Assembly: GCA_035506075.1 (NCBI GenBank)
Contig: DATJQB010000331.1
Location: 1-14,720 of the forward strand
Origin: UBA9647 sp035506075
Lineage (GTDB): Bacteria; Bacteroidota; Ignavibacteria; UBA10030
Length of the DNA stretch: 14,720 nt
Direction: 5' to 3'
Made by a program: the position numbers and the translations under genes. The notes beneath the pieces are model-generated. The model made no database searches, was not told the DNA's origin, and saw only the letters and a program-made list of their open reading frames with translations. Of this stretch, positions 8,292 through 14,344 are shown in pieces. Each line of letters opens with the position of its first letter. Positions within the stretch are counted from its first letter, which is position 1.

Positions 8292-8309
8292 CATTCCAGT
8301 AGTGGAATG
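8292..8309. repeat. Short perfect hairpin or operator before the rubrerythrin gene
   Basis: CATTCCA, four bases GTAG, then TGGAATG gives 7-bp perfect arms. A run of six T begins 11 bases later (8321-8326). It could be a weak terminator of the maeB unit or a regulator site for the rubrerythrin/hydrogenase genes; position alone does not decide. Confidence 0.45.
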
Positions 8310-8384
8310 AAAATTGCAGCTTTTTTCGCATATCCATTAATCGAGCGGTACGGAACATCTTCAATCAAATCGGAGGTGAAGGTC

Positions 8385-9053
8385 ATGAAATCGCCCGCAC
8401 GATTTTCAGTTTTGACAGCCGTCCTTGCGTTGGCTCTCCCTGCGTTGGTTTGGTTCTCAGCGTGTCAGAAGAAAGAGGAAGCAAAACAAACCGGCGCGGC
8501 GACAAACACAGCAGCCCCCCAGAAACTCGTCACCATTGACAACCTTCAGATTGCGTACGGTGCGGAGCTGAAACGGTCCCTCTGGTACGATCGGTTTGCG
8601 AAGCAGGCGATGAAGGAGAATCTCGGCGATATCGCAGTTCTCTTCAAAGCACTTTCCAAGTCGGAAAAGGTGCACGCCGACAATGCAGCTGCACTGCTGA
8701 AGTCCAAGGGGGTTGAGCCGATTGCTCCAACGATCGACTCGATCGCTCCGGGGAAAGCGAAGCAGTATCTGAAGCTGTCCTTGAGCAACGAGAATCTCGA
8801 ACAGAATCTGTACGCAGCCGACACGGCGACGGCTCAGGCCGAACACTTCACAGAAGCTGCCGTGTGGTTCAGCAGGGCGCTGGAGTCTGACGCCCGGCAC
8901 GGACGGTTGCTGAAAAAGGCCATCGAACTCGAATCAAATTTCGCCCGCTTGCCCTACATGATGTGTCCCGACTGCGGCTATATTCTCGGTTCGGACAAGC
9001 TCGACGAATGTCCTGTCTGCAAGGCCAAGAAGGAGAAGTTTCAGAAGATCTGA
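8385..9053 (+). CDS. Lipoprotein-anchored rubrerythrin
   Basis: The product has 222 residues. Residues 1-26 form a lipoprotein signal: Arg6, a hydrophobic stretch, then FSAC with Cys27 as the lipidation site (Phe at -3 is less common). A Lys/Glu/Ala/Thr-rich linker follows. The ferritin-like diiron domain has Glu61, E94-x2-H97, Glu136/Glu139 and a second pair that reads D169-x2-H172, where rubrerythrins normally have ExxH; Glu167 is close by. The C-terminal rubredoxin knot is intact: C194-x2-C197-G-Y ... C209-x2-C212. Rubrerythrins reduce hydrogen peroxide using electrons passed through the rubredoxin iron, and most known ones are cytoplasmic. An export signal therefore predicts peroxide defence outside the inner membrane, with an unknown electron donor. 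The GGAGGTGA site at 8372-8379 fixes the ATG at 8385. hydB follows 71 bp later. Confidence 0.88.
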   Translation: MKSPARFSVLTAVLALALPALVWFSACQKKEEAKQTGAATNTAAPQKLVTIDNLQIAYGAELKRSLWYDRFAKQAMKENLGDIAVLFKALSKSEKVHADNAAALLKSKGVEPIAPTIDSIAPGKAKQYLKLSLSNENLEQNLYAADTATAQAEHFTEAAVWFSRALESDARHGRLLKKAIELESNFARLPYMMCPDCGYILGSDKLDECPVCKAKKEKFQKI

Positions 9054-9073
9054 AGTGGGGAACGGAATTGCGC

Positions 9074-9094
9074 AGGAGAAGAATGTCACCCTAG
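9074..9094 (+). other. Ribosome-binding site plus three-codon ORF ahead of hydB
   Basis: AGGAG (9074-9078) stands 4 bases before ATG TCA CCC TAG (9083-9094). It is the best ribosome-binding site in the gap, yet the ORF stops after three codons. It is in the same frame as hydB (9083 and 9125 differ by 42). It may be a leader mini-ORF, or a trace of a mutated longer N-terminus. Confidence 0.45.
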
Positions 9095-9124
9095 CTCTCC
9101 ATATTGAACAATTGGCAGATCCCA

Positions 9125-10279
9125 ATGTCGACTCAACGGATGTATCGCATCGATCCTTCAGCACTGAATGAACTGATCCAGACACTTCGACAACAAAACT
9201 ACACAGTCATAGGCCCGACCCCCAGGGGGCCGGCGATCGTTCTCGATGAAATAACCTCCATAGCGCAGCTGCCTGCAGGGAAAACCGACGAGCAGGCTCC
9301 GGCGCAGTATCGTCTCAAGGATCGGACGGACGGTGCGCTGTTTTCATATTCCTCCGGCCCGCATTCCTGGAAGCGGTACTTGTTCCCTCCGACACTCAAA
9401 CTCCTGACGTCGCACAAAAACGGCGATGGATTCCAGTTCGCCGACGAATCAGCTTCTGTGGAGACGGATGTGCACTATGCACTTCTCGGCGTCCGCGCGT
9501 GCGATCTCAGCGCGATTCAAATCCAGGACAAGGTGTTCGGCGGTGGAGCCTATCAGGATCCTGCCTATCTCAAGGCCCGCAACAACGCGTTCATCATCGC
9601 TGTGAACTGTGTCCACGCCGGCGGAACGTGCTTCTGTTCCTCCGTGCGAACCGGGCCGCGCGCCCGCGTGGGATTCGATCTTGCGCTGAGTGAAGTTGTC
9701 GACGGTGAGCACTACCTGATTGTTGAAATCGGTACGGAGCGGGGCGAAACGATGATGGAGCCGATTGCCAAACGTCCCGCCGAAGACGCTGAGGTTGAAG
9801 CAGCGGAGCGTCTGATCCGCGCAGCTGCTCAGCAGACCGGCAGGTCGCTTGAGCCCGATAACACCCGCGATATTCTGTACCAGAACACAGAGCATCCCCG
9901 TTGGGATGTTGTGGCCGCCCGCTGTCTTGCATGCTCGAATTGTACGATGGTGTGCCCCACGTGTTTCTGCGCGACGGTCGAGGATACGACAGATCTTGCA
10001 GGGACGACCGCTGAACGTATCAGGAAATGGGATTCATGCTTCACGCTCGATTTTTCCTACATCCATGGCGGAAGCGTCAGGCCGTCCGGCCGTGCCCGGT
10101 ACCGCCACTGGATTACGCACAAGCTTGCCTCTTGGGTCGATCAGTTCGGCACCATCGGCTGCGTTGGATGCGGACGATGTATTACCTGGTGCCCCGTGGG
10201 CATCGACATTACGGAGGAATTCAGGGTAATTCGCGAGACGTATCTCATGAACAGGGGAACTAGTTCAAATAAGGAGTGA
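9125..10279 (+). CDS. hydB: [NiFe] hydrogenase (sulfhydrogenase type) beta subunit, iron-sulfur protein
   Basis: The 384-residue product resembles the beta subunit of Pyrococcus-type cytoplasmic hydrogenases. It carries electrons between the hydrogenase core and the flavin/NAD(P) subunit through two [4Fe-4S] clusters. First cluster: C267, C270, C273 and C277, followed by the family-specific extra PTCFC cysteines (280, 282). Second: C346, C349, C352 and C356 followed by Pro. Other shared marks are GVRACDLSAI, an HPRWD stretch before the first cluster and RKWDSC between clusters. The ATG at 9125 is preferred from alignment of its start to the family, although no good ribosome-binding site precedes it; ATG 9140 and TTG 9104 are alternatives. 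First gene of the hydrogenase set, ending 3 bp before the next start. The name follows the sulfhydrogenase hydBGDA convention. Confidence 0.92.
   Translation: MSTQRMYRIDPSALNELIQTLRQQNYTVIGPTPRGPAIVLDEITSIAQLPAGKTDEQAPAQYRLKDRTDGALFSYSSGPHSWKRYLFPPTLKLLTSHKNGDGFQFADESASVETDVHYALLGVRACDLSAIQIQDKVFGGGAYQDPAYLKARNNAFIIAVNCVHAGGTCFCSSVRTGPRARVGFDLALSEVVDGEHYLIVEIGTERGETMMEPIAKRPAEDAEVEAAERLIRAAAQQTGRSLEPDNTRDILYQNTEHPRWDVVAARCLACSNCTMVCPTCFCATVEDTTDLAGTTAERIRKWDSCFTLDFSYIHGGSVRPSGRARYRHWITHKLASWVDQFGTIGCVGCGRCITWCPVGIDITEEFRVIRETYLMNRGTSSNKE
10271..10276 (+). promoter_or_regulatory. Ribosome-binding site of the cyclic-nucleotide-fold gene, abutting the hydB stop
   Basis: AAGGAG directly precedes the TGA of hydB and lies 6 bases before the ATG at 10283, so termination of one gene can hand ribosomes to the next. 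Confidence 0.8.
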
Positions 10280-10282
10280 ACC

Positions 10283-10744
10283 ATGGAAACTCTCGAACGC
10301 ATTCTCGCTCAGCACCCGTTCTTCAAGGACCTCTCACAGGAGTACCTTCAGCTCGTTACGGGTTGCGCCTCCAATGTTCGGTTCGAACAGGATCAGTTTA
10401 TCCTCCGCGAAGGGGAAGAAGCAAACCACTTCTATCTGGTACGGGAAGGCCGTGTTGCATTGCAGCTCTTCTCTCCCGAGCGCGGGCATATCACGATCGA
10501 GACGCTCGGCGAGGGAGACATCCTCGGCTGGTCGTGGCTGATTCCCCCCTATAACTGGCACTTCGATGCAAAGGCGCTCGATCTCACCCGTGCAATCGCG
10601 CTGGACGGCAAGTGCCTCCGCAAGAAATGTGAAGATGACCATCACCTTGGCTATGATTTGTTGAAACGCTTCTCCCATATCATGGAACAACGAGTAGAAT
10701 CAACACGACTACAACTATTGGATCTCTATGGCGTCCGTTCTTGA
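10283..10744 (+). CDS. Cyclic-nucleotide-binding-fold protein without DNA-binding domain
   Basis: This 153-residue protein is a CRP/FNR-type beta-roll: start METLERILAQHPFFKDLSQEYL, the hairpin glycines in REGEEANHFYLVREGRVAL, and the phosphate-cassette position EGDILGWSWLIPP (77-89). A long helix follows (about 118-148). It then stops, so the helix-turn-helix of CRP/FNR regulators (normally about 70 more residues) is missing. The Glu and Arg that hold cAMP in CRP are not evident: the cassette reads GWSWLIPPYNWHFDAKA. Three cysteines (28, 111, 116) are present. It sits between hydB and hydG, and its end overlaps hydG by 17 bases. I recall similar stand-alone domains in other bacterial group 3b clusters. 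A role as a sensor or assembly partner of the hydrogenase is inferred; transcription control is unlikely without a DNA-binding part. Confidence 0.85.
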   Translation: METLERILAQHPFFKDLSQEYLQLVTGCASNVRFEQDQFILREGEEANHFYLVREGRVALQLFSPERGHITIETLGEGDILGWSWLIPPYNWHFDAKALDLTRAIALDGKCLRKKCEDDHHLGYDLLKRFSHIMEQRVESTRLQLLDLYGVRS

Positions 10745-11594
10745 ATCGCATTCCGCAGCAGTTGATCCCTGCACCAGCCCCATGGTGCCGCGTCCGTATA
10801 TTATCAAACGGGTCCGCAAGGACACCGACGATACATTCACACTTGAGCTCGGCCCAAAAGACGGCCGCTCCCATTTCTCGTTCGCCCCGGGTCAGTTCAA
10901 CATGATCTACGTCTACGGGGTGGGGGAAGTGCCGATCTCGATTTGCGGCGATCCTTCCAGCTCCACGCTGGTCCATACGACCCGCGCTGTTGGGACGGTG
11001 ACAAAAGCGATGGCAAAACTTCGTCGCGGCGATATCATCGGCATCCGCGGACCGTTTGGGACCTCGTGGCCCGTCGAACAGGCGCGCACCAGGGACGTCG
11101 TGGTCGTCGCTGGCGGTATCGGCCTGCCGCCGCTTCGCCCTGCGCTCTATCATATCCTTGCCCACAGGGATGCGTACGGCAAGGTAGTGTTGCTCTACGG
11201 GACCAGGACTCCGGAGGATATTCTCTTCAAGGATGAACTGGAAAACTGGCGCGCACGGTTTGATCTTGAGGTCTTCGTCTCAGTCGACCGGGCGACCTCG
11301 GGCTGGAGAGGCAATGTCGGCGTCGTGACCACCTTGATCAGCAAAGCGGGATTCGACCCGACCAATACGATCGGCATGATCGTTGGTCCGGAAGTGATGA
11401 TGCGCTTCACTGCCCTCGAGCTCCTGAAACGCGGTGTGAAGGCAGAGGCCATCTATCTGTCGATGGAACGCAATATGAAATGCGGCATCGGCCTGTGCGG
11501 ACATTGCCAGTGGGGACCGCTGTTCACGTGCAAGGACGGTCCGGTCTTCCGCTACGATCAGATCAAGGATCTGCTCGTCAAGTGGGAAGTCTGA
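10728..11594 (+). CDS. hydG: [NiFe] hydrogenase gamma subunit, FAD/NAD(P)-binding
   Basis: The 288-residue product belongs to the ferredoxin-NADP reductase/PyrK-like flavoproteins. It exchanges electrons between NAD(P)H and the iron-sulfur chain. The FAD-binding beta-barrel carries FAPGQFNMIYV and EVPISICG (67-74); the pyridine-nucleotide domain begins with GGIGLPP (129-135). A [2Fe-2S] site near the end has C252, C257, C260 and C268 in the pattern CGIGLCGHC...C. Length and motifs are normal for the family, and homologues commonly end soon after the DGPVF motif. The start overlaps the previous gene by 17 bases and has only a weak GGA upstream, so coupled translation is likely. Directly after the TGA the same frame stays open to an ATGA overlap with hydD (see 11595-11666). 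This hydG is unrelated to the [FeFe]-hydrogenase maturase of the same name. Confidence 0.93.
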   Translation: MASVLESHSAAVDPCTSPMVPRPYIIKRVRKDTDDTFTLELGPKDGRSHFSFAPGQFNMIYVYGVGEVPISICGDPSSSTLVHTTRAVGTVTKAMAKLRRGDIIGIRGPFGTSWPVEQARTRDVVVVAGGIGLPPLRPALYHILAHRDAYGKVVLLYGTRTPEDILFKDELENWRARFDLEVFVSVDRATSGWRGNVGVVTTLISKAGFDPTNTIGMIVGPEVMMRFTALELLKRGVKAEAIYLSMERNMKCGIGLCGHCQWGPLFTCKDGPVFRYDQIKDLLVKWEV

Positions 11595-11666
11595 GTCCAG
11601 CTTCAAACATGTACCGGCTGTACTGAATGTAATTTCCCGATCATCGATCTCACTGAGAAGTCATGA
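11595..11666 (+). other. In-frame 23-codon tail after the hydG stop, with CxxCxxC, overlapping hydD
   Basis: After TGA (11592-11594) the hydG frame continues VQLQTCTGCTECNFP and so on for 23 codons and stops at TGA 11664-11666. That stop shares ATGA with the hydD start at 11663. The tail has three cysteines spaced as in an iron-sulfur motif, but no fourth. It has no start codon of its own in this frame. It could be a read-through extension, a recently lost C-terminus or a sequencing error at the TGA. See findings. Confidence 0.5.
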
Positions 11667-12442
11667 AGAAAGAACGCAAACCGAAACTCGCAATCTGGAA
11701 ATTTTCCTCGTGCGATGGCTGCCAGCTGAGTTTGCTCGATTGTGAGGATGAGCTCCTGGCGGTTGCAGAAAATATTGAAATCGCGAATTTCCCGGAAGCC
11801 TCACGGGAGGTCGCTAAAGGACCGTATGACCTTTCGCTTGTCGAGGGCTCTATTACCACGCCGCACGATGCCGAACGCATCCACCAGGTGCGCCGGTCGT
11901 CAAAGGTGCTTGTGACCATTGGCGCGTGCGCGACTGCCGGCGGAATCCAGGCGCTCCGGAATTTCAAGGATGTGCGTGAATTCACCTCCATTGTCTACGC
12001 AACGCCGTCATACATCGAGACACTCAACAAGTCGACCCCGATCACGGACCATGTCTTCGTCGACTTTGAGCTCCGGGGCTGCCCCATCAGCAAACATCAG
12101 CTCGTGGAGGTCCTGAGCGCGTTCCTCAACGATCGCAAACCCGCGACGCCGACATACAGCGTCTGCGTTGAATGCAAGCGGAGGGGAACCGTCTGCGGCC
12201 TGGTGACACAGGGACCGCCGTGTCTTGGACCGGTGACTCAGGCCGGCTGCAACGCTCTTTGTCCGTCCTATCACAGGGGATGTTTCGGCTGCTTCGGTCC
12301 AAAGGAAACGCCCAACACGTCGTCGCTGGCAGAATACTGGAAAACGCTCGGGATGAAGAACCTCGAGCTGCTCCATTTGTTCAGGAGCTACAACGCTTAC
12401 GCAGAATCCTTCCGAAAAGAAAGTGAAGCTCATGAAAAGTAG
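11663..12442 (+). CDS. hydD: [NiFe] hydrogenase delta (small) subunit
   Basis: This 259-residue small subunit carries three [4Fe-4S] clusters next to the nickel-iron subunit. The proximal cluster ligands fit C17 and C20 (SSCDGCQ), C89 (GACAT) and C140 (CPISK). Eight further conserved-pattern cysteines (168, 171, 178, 187, 196, 200, 207, 210) suit the medial and distal clusters. No twin-arginine signal is present, so the enzyme is cytoplasmic, as expected for group 3b. The ATG has only a weak GAGAAG-like sequence upstream, which makes coupling to upstream translation attractive. The hydG stop, however, lies 68 bases away unless the tail is read. The 3' end overlaps hydA by 11 bases. Identity is firm; the exact ligand assignment of the last eight cysteines is inferred. 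Confidence 0.94.
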   Translation: MKKERKPKLAIWKFSSCDGCQLSLLDCEDELLAVAENIEIANFPEASREVAKGPYDLSLVEGSITTPHDAERIHQVRRSSKVLVTIGACATAGGIQALRNFKDVREFTSIVYATPSYIETLNKSTPITDHVFVDFELRGCPISKHQLVEVLSAFLNDRKPATPTYSVCVECKRRGTVCGLVTQGPPCLGPVTQAGCNALCPSYHRGCFGCFGPKETPNTSSLAEYWKTLGMKNLELLHLFRSYNAYAESFRKESEAHEK

Positions 12443-13715
12443 ATCCATCAAGGTCGACTATCTTGCCCGTGTTGAAGGTGAAGGGGGCATCCACATCAAG
12501 ATCCAGGATAAGATCGTAACGGATGTCCGGTTCGATATTTTTGAGCCGCCGCGCTTTTTCGAAGCCTTCCTGCGCGGGCGCCTGTTCACAGAAGCTCCCG
12601 ACATCACCGCCCGCATCTGCGGCATCTGTCCGATCGCCTACCAAATGAGCTCGATTCACGCTATGGAATCGGCGTGCGGTGTTTCGGTGACGGGCCAGCT
12701 GCGTGCCCTGCGACGGATGATCTATTGCGGTGAGTGGATCGAAAGCCATGCGCTCCACGTCTACATGCTCCACGCCCCCGATTTCCTCGGGTATCAGGAC
12801 GTCCTTCAAATGGCGAAGGACCACGGCGATGCAGTGAAAAAGGCATTGAAGCTCAAGAAGATCGGTAATGAGCTCGTCACGCTCCTCGGCGGTAGGGAAA
12901 TCCATCCGATCAACCTCAAGGTCGGGGGATTTTATCGACTTCCCACCAAGCAGGAGTTGAACGCGCTTGCCGAAAAACTGAAGTGGGCGCGCGATGCCGC
13001 GGTTGACACCGTGAAACTGGTGGCGACGTTCCCGTTCCCCGATTTCGAAAGGGACTACGAGTTCGTGTCGCTCCGACACGAGAGCGAATACCCGTTCAAC
13101 GAGGGTAGGCTGGTCTCCAACAAGGGGCTCAACATCCCGATAGCGGAGTACGAGAACAATTTCGCCGAAGAGCACGTCTGGTATGCCAACGCTTTGCACT
13201 CTGTCATGAAGGGGCGCGGTGCCTATCACGTCGGACCGCTTGCACGCTTCAACCTGAATTATGACAAGCTGACTCCCGTTGCGAAGGAAGCTGCGACGGC
13301 TGCAGGTGTCACAACGCCGTTGAACAATCCGTTCAAGAGCATCATCGTTCGCGCAATTGAGACAGTTTTCGCGTGTGAAGAGGCGCTGCGCCTCATCGCG
13401 GAATATGAAATGCCCGAGAAACCTGCAGTCGAGGTTGTTCCGAAGGCGGGTGTCGGCTATGGCTGCACCGAGGCTCCCCGGGGTATCCTGTACCATCGTT
13501 ATCGTCTGAACGAAAAGGGATTGATCATGGACGCCAAGATCATCCCTCCGACTTCGCAGAATCAGAAGACGATGGAGCTGGACCTTCGTGAGTTCGTTCC
13601 GTCACGCCTGAATCTTTCGCAGGAAAAGCTGACGTGGCAATGTGAGCAGGCGATCAGGAACTACGATCCCTGTATTTCGTGTGCGACTCACTTTGTAAAA
13701 CTCGACATGCAGTAG
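12432..13715 (+). CDS. hydA: [NiFe] hydrogenase alpha (large, catalytic) subunit
   Basis: The 427-residue subunit houses the Ni-Fe active site that splits or forms H2. The L1 motif is RICGIC (C63, C66) and the L2 motif is DPCISCATH (C414, C417, H420); these four cysteines are the nickel-iron ligands. Seven residues, FVKLDMQ, follow the His. In this family a short tail after that His is removed by a maturation protease once nickel is inserted (VVRL in the Pyrococcus enzyme), so a precursor is made here too. RVEGEGG near the start is the usual large-subunit opening. ATG 12432 is chosen over GTG 12423, three codons upstream, because it gives the typical N-terminus; it overlaps hydD by 11 bases. 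Sequence type and partners indicate group 3b (bidirectional, NAD(P)-linked, some members also reduce sulfur). Not to be confused with [FeFe]-hydrogenase HydA. Confidence 0.95.
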   Translation: MKSRSIKVDYLARVEGEGGIHIKIQDKIVTDVRFDIFEPPRFFEAFLRGRLFTEAPDITARICGICPIAYQMSSIHAMESACGVSVTGQLRALRRMIYCGEWIESHALHVYMLHAPDFLGYQDVLQMAKDHGDAVKKALKLKKIGNELVTLLGGREIHPINLKVGGFYRLPTKQELNALAEKLKWARDAAVDTVKLVATFPFPDFERDYEFVSLRHESEYPFNEGRLVSNKGLNIPIAEYENNFAEEHVWYANALHSVMKGRGAYHVGPLARFNLNYDKLTPVAKEAATAAGVTTPLNNPFKSIIVRAIETVFACEEALRLIAEYEMPEKPAVEVVPKAGVGYGCTEAPRGILYHRYRLNEKGLIMDAKIIPPTSQNQKTMELDLREFVPSRLNLSQEKLTWQCEQAIRNYDPCISCATHFVKLDMQ

Positions 13716-13762
13716 CATCAACTGCAGGACGGTTGATCGACTGGGCAATGGATAACAATTGA

Positions 13763-13769
13763 CCGGAGG
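13763..13769 (+). promoter_or_regulatory. Ribosome-binding site of the YbaK-type gene
   Basis: CCGGAGG lies 5 bases before the GTG at 13775 and supports this non-ATG start. Confidence 0.75.
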
Positions 13770-13774
13770 CTCCC

Positions 13775-14269
13775 GTGGCAAAGATCTCTGATTTGCTCCG
13801 CTACCTTCAAAGCAACAAGGTCGACTTCCAGGTGCTGGAACACGATCCGGCGTTCTCGGCACATGATGTCGCGGCGACGACGCACGTGCCGGAAAGTGAA
13901 ATGGCAAAAGCGATCCTGATACGGATCGACGGCCATGCATGGATGGCAGTCTTGAGAGCCGATCAGCGAATCAACGAGCAGATGGTCCGGCGGGTGTTTG
14001 GCGCAAAGACGGTCCATCTCGCACACGAGGACGATTTGGGGATGTTGTTCCCCGACTGCCAGATCGGAGCCATGCCCCCCTTTGGAAACCTGTATGGCTT
14101 GCCTGTGCTCGTGGAAGAGTGTCTTGCCGGCGATGAAGAGATCGTGTTCAACGCGTGCACTCACACGAAGGCGATCCGGATGATGTTCAAGGACTTCAAA
14201 CGGCTTGCGAAGCCGGTCATCACGAGCTTTGCCGACACGGTTCATCTCGTTGAAGAACGAGCGATGTAA
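13775..14269 (+). CDS. YbaK/EbsC-type aminoacyl-tRNA deacylase
   Basis: This 164-residue stand-alone protein belongs to the YbaK/ProX editing-domain family, whose members hydrolyse mischarged tRNAs such as Cys-tRNA(Pro). Visible marks are the N-terminal DFQVLEHDPAFSAHDVA, Lys45 in EMAKAILI at the position of the catalytic Lys of Haemophilus YbaK, the glycine-rich GAMPPFG (98-104) and the terminal THTKAIRM segment. The protein spans the single alpha/beta domain typical of the family. The tRNA substrate cannot be deduced; homologues differ. It starts 59 bases after hydA and ends 75 bases before the maturation protease, all on one strand, so it is probably in the same transcript. Why an editing enzyme sits between a hydrogenase catalytic subunit and its protease is not explained. 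Confidence 0.87.
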   Translation: MAKISDLLRYLQSNKVDFQVLEHDPAFSAHDVAATTHVPESEMAKAILIRIDGHAWMAVLRADQRINEQMVRRVFGAKTVHLAHEDDLGMLFPDCQIGAMPPFGNLYGLPVLVEECLAGDEEIVFNACTHTKAIRMMFKDFKRLAKPVITSFADTVHLVEERAM

Positions 14270-14276
14270 TGTGGTC

Positions 14277-14321
14277 CCCGATTCCGGTCGCGGGCAGAAA
14301 GAATCGGTCGGGGGAATCGGG
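14277..14321. repeat. Inverted repeat with two alternative pairings before the maturation protease
   Basis: CCCGATTCC (14277-14285) is an exact reverse complement of GGAATCGGG (14313-14321), 27 bases apart. A second GAATCGG copy (14301-14307) can pair with the same left arm, so two exclusive hairpins are possible. TTTTT follows at 14330-14334, then GGAG (14336-14339). It could act as an attenuator or intercistronic processing site; it is not a classic terminator. Confidence 0.45.
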
Positions 14322-14344
14322 CTTCATCATTTTTCGGAGCAGAA

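Larger units (their letters stand above)
8123..8384. other. 262-bp intergenic region before the rubrerythrin gene
   Basis: No gene is supported. The stretch contains three inverted repeats: 8204-8234, a small one at 8243-8256 (AGAGA, TCCG, TCTCT) and 8292-8309. A short T-run lies at 8321-8326. Promoter elements are likely here because the spacing breaks the operon, but no -10/-35 pair is convincing. An in-frame ATG at 8307 lacks a ribosome-binding site and sits in the last repeat. Confidence 0.6.

Noticed and set aside
8307..8384. 26-residue upstream extension of the rubrerythrin
   Set aside because: It would hide the lipoprotein signal; GGAGGTGA directly precedes the ATG at 8385.
11592..11594. 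hydG TGA as a selenocysteine codon
   Set aside because: The TGA is not within a CxxU-type redox motif or next to an active-site position, and no convincing SECIS-like hairpin is seen directly after it (only a 4-bp CAGC/GCTG pair). Read-through or loss of the tail is a simpler reading.
13717..13737. 6-bp inverted repeat ATCAAC/GTTGAT after hydA
   Set aside because: Short arms, 9-base loop and no T-run; too weak to call a terminator or operator.
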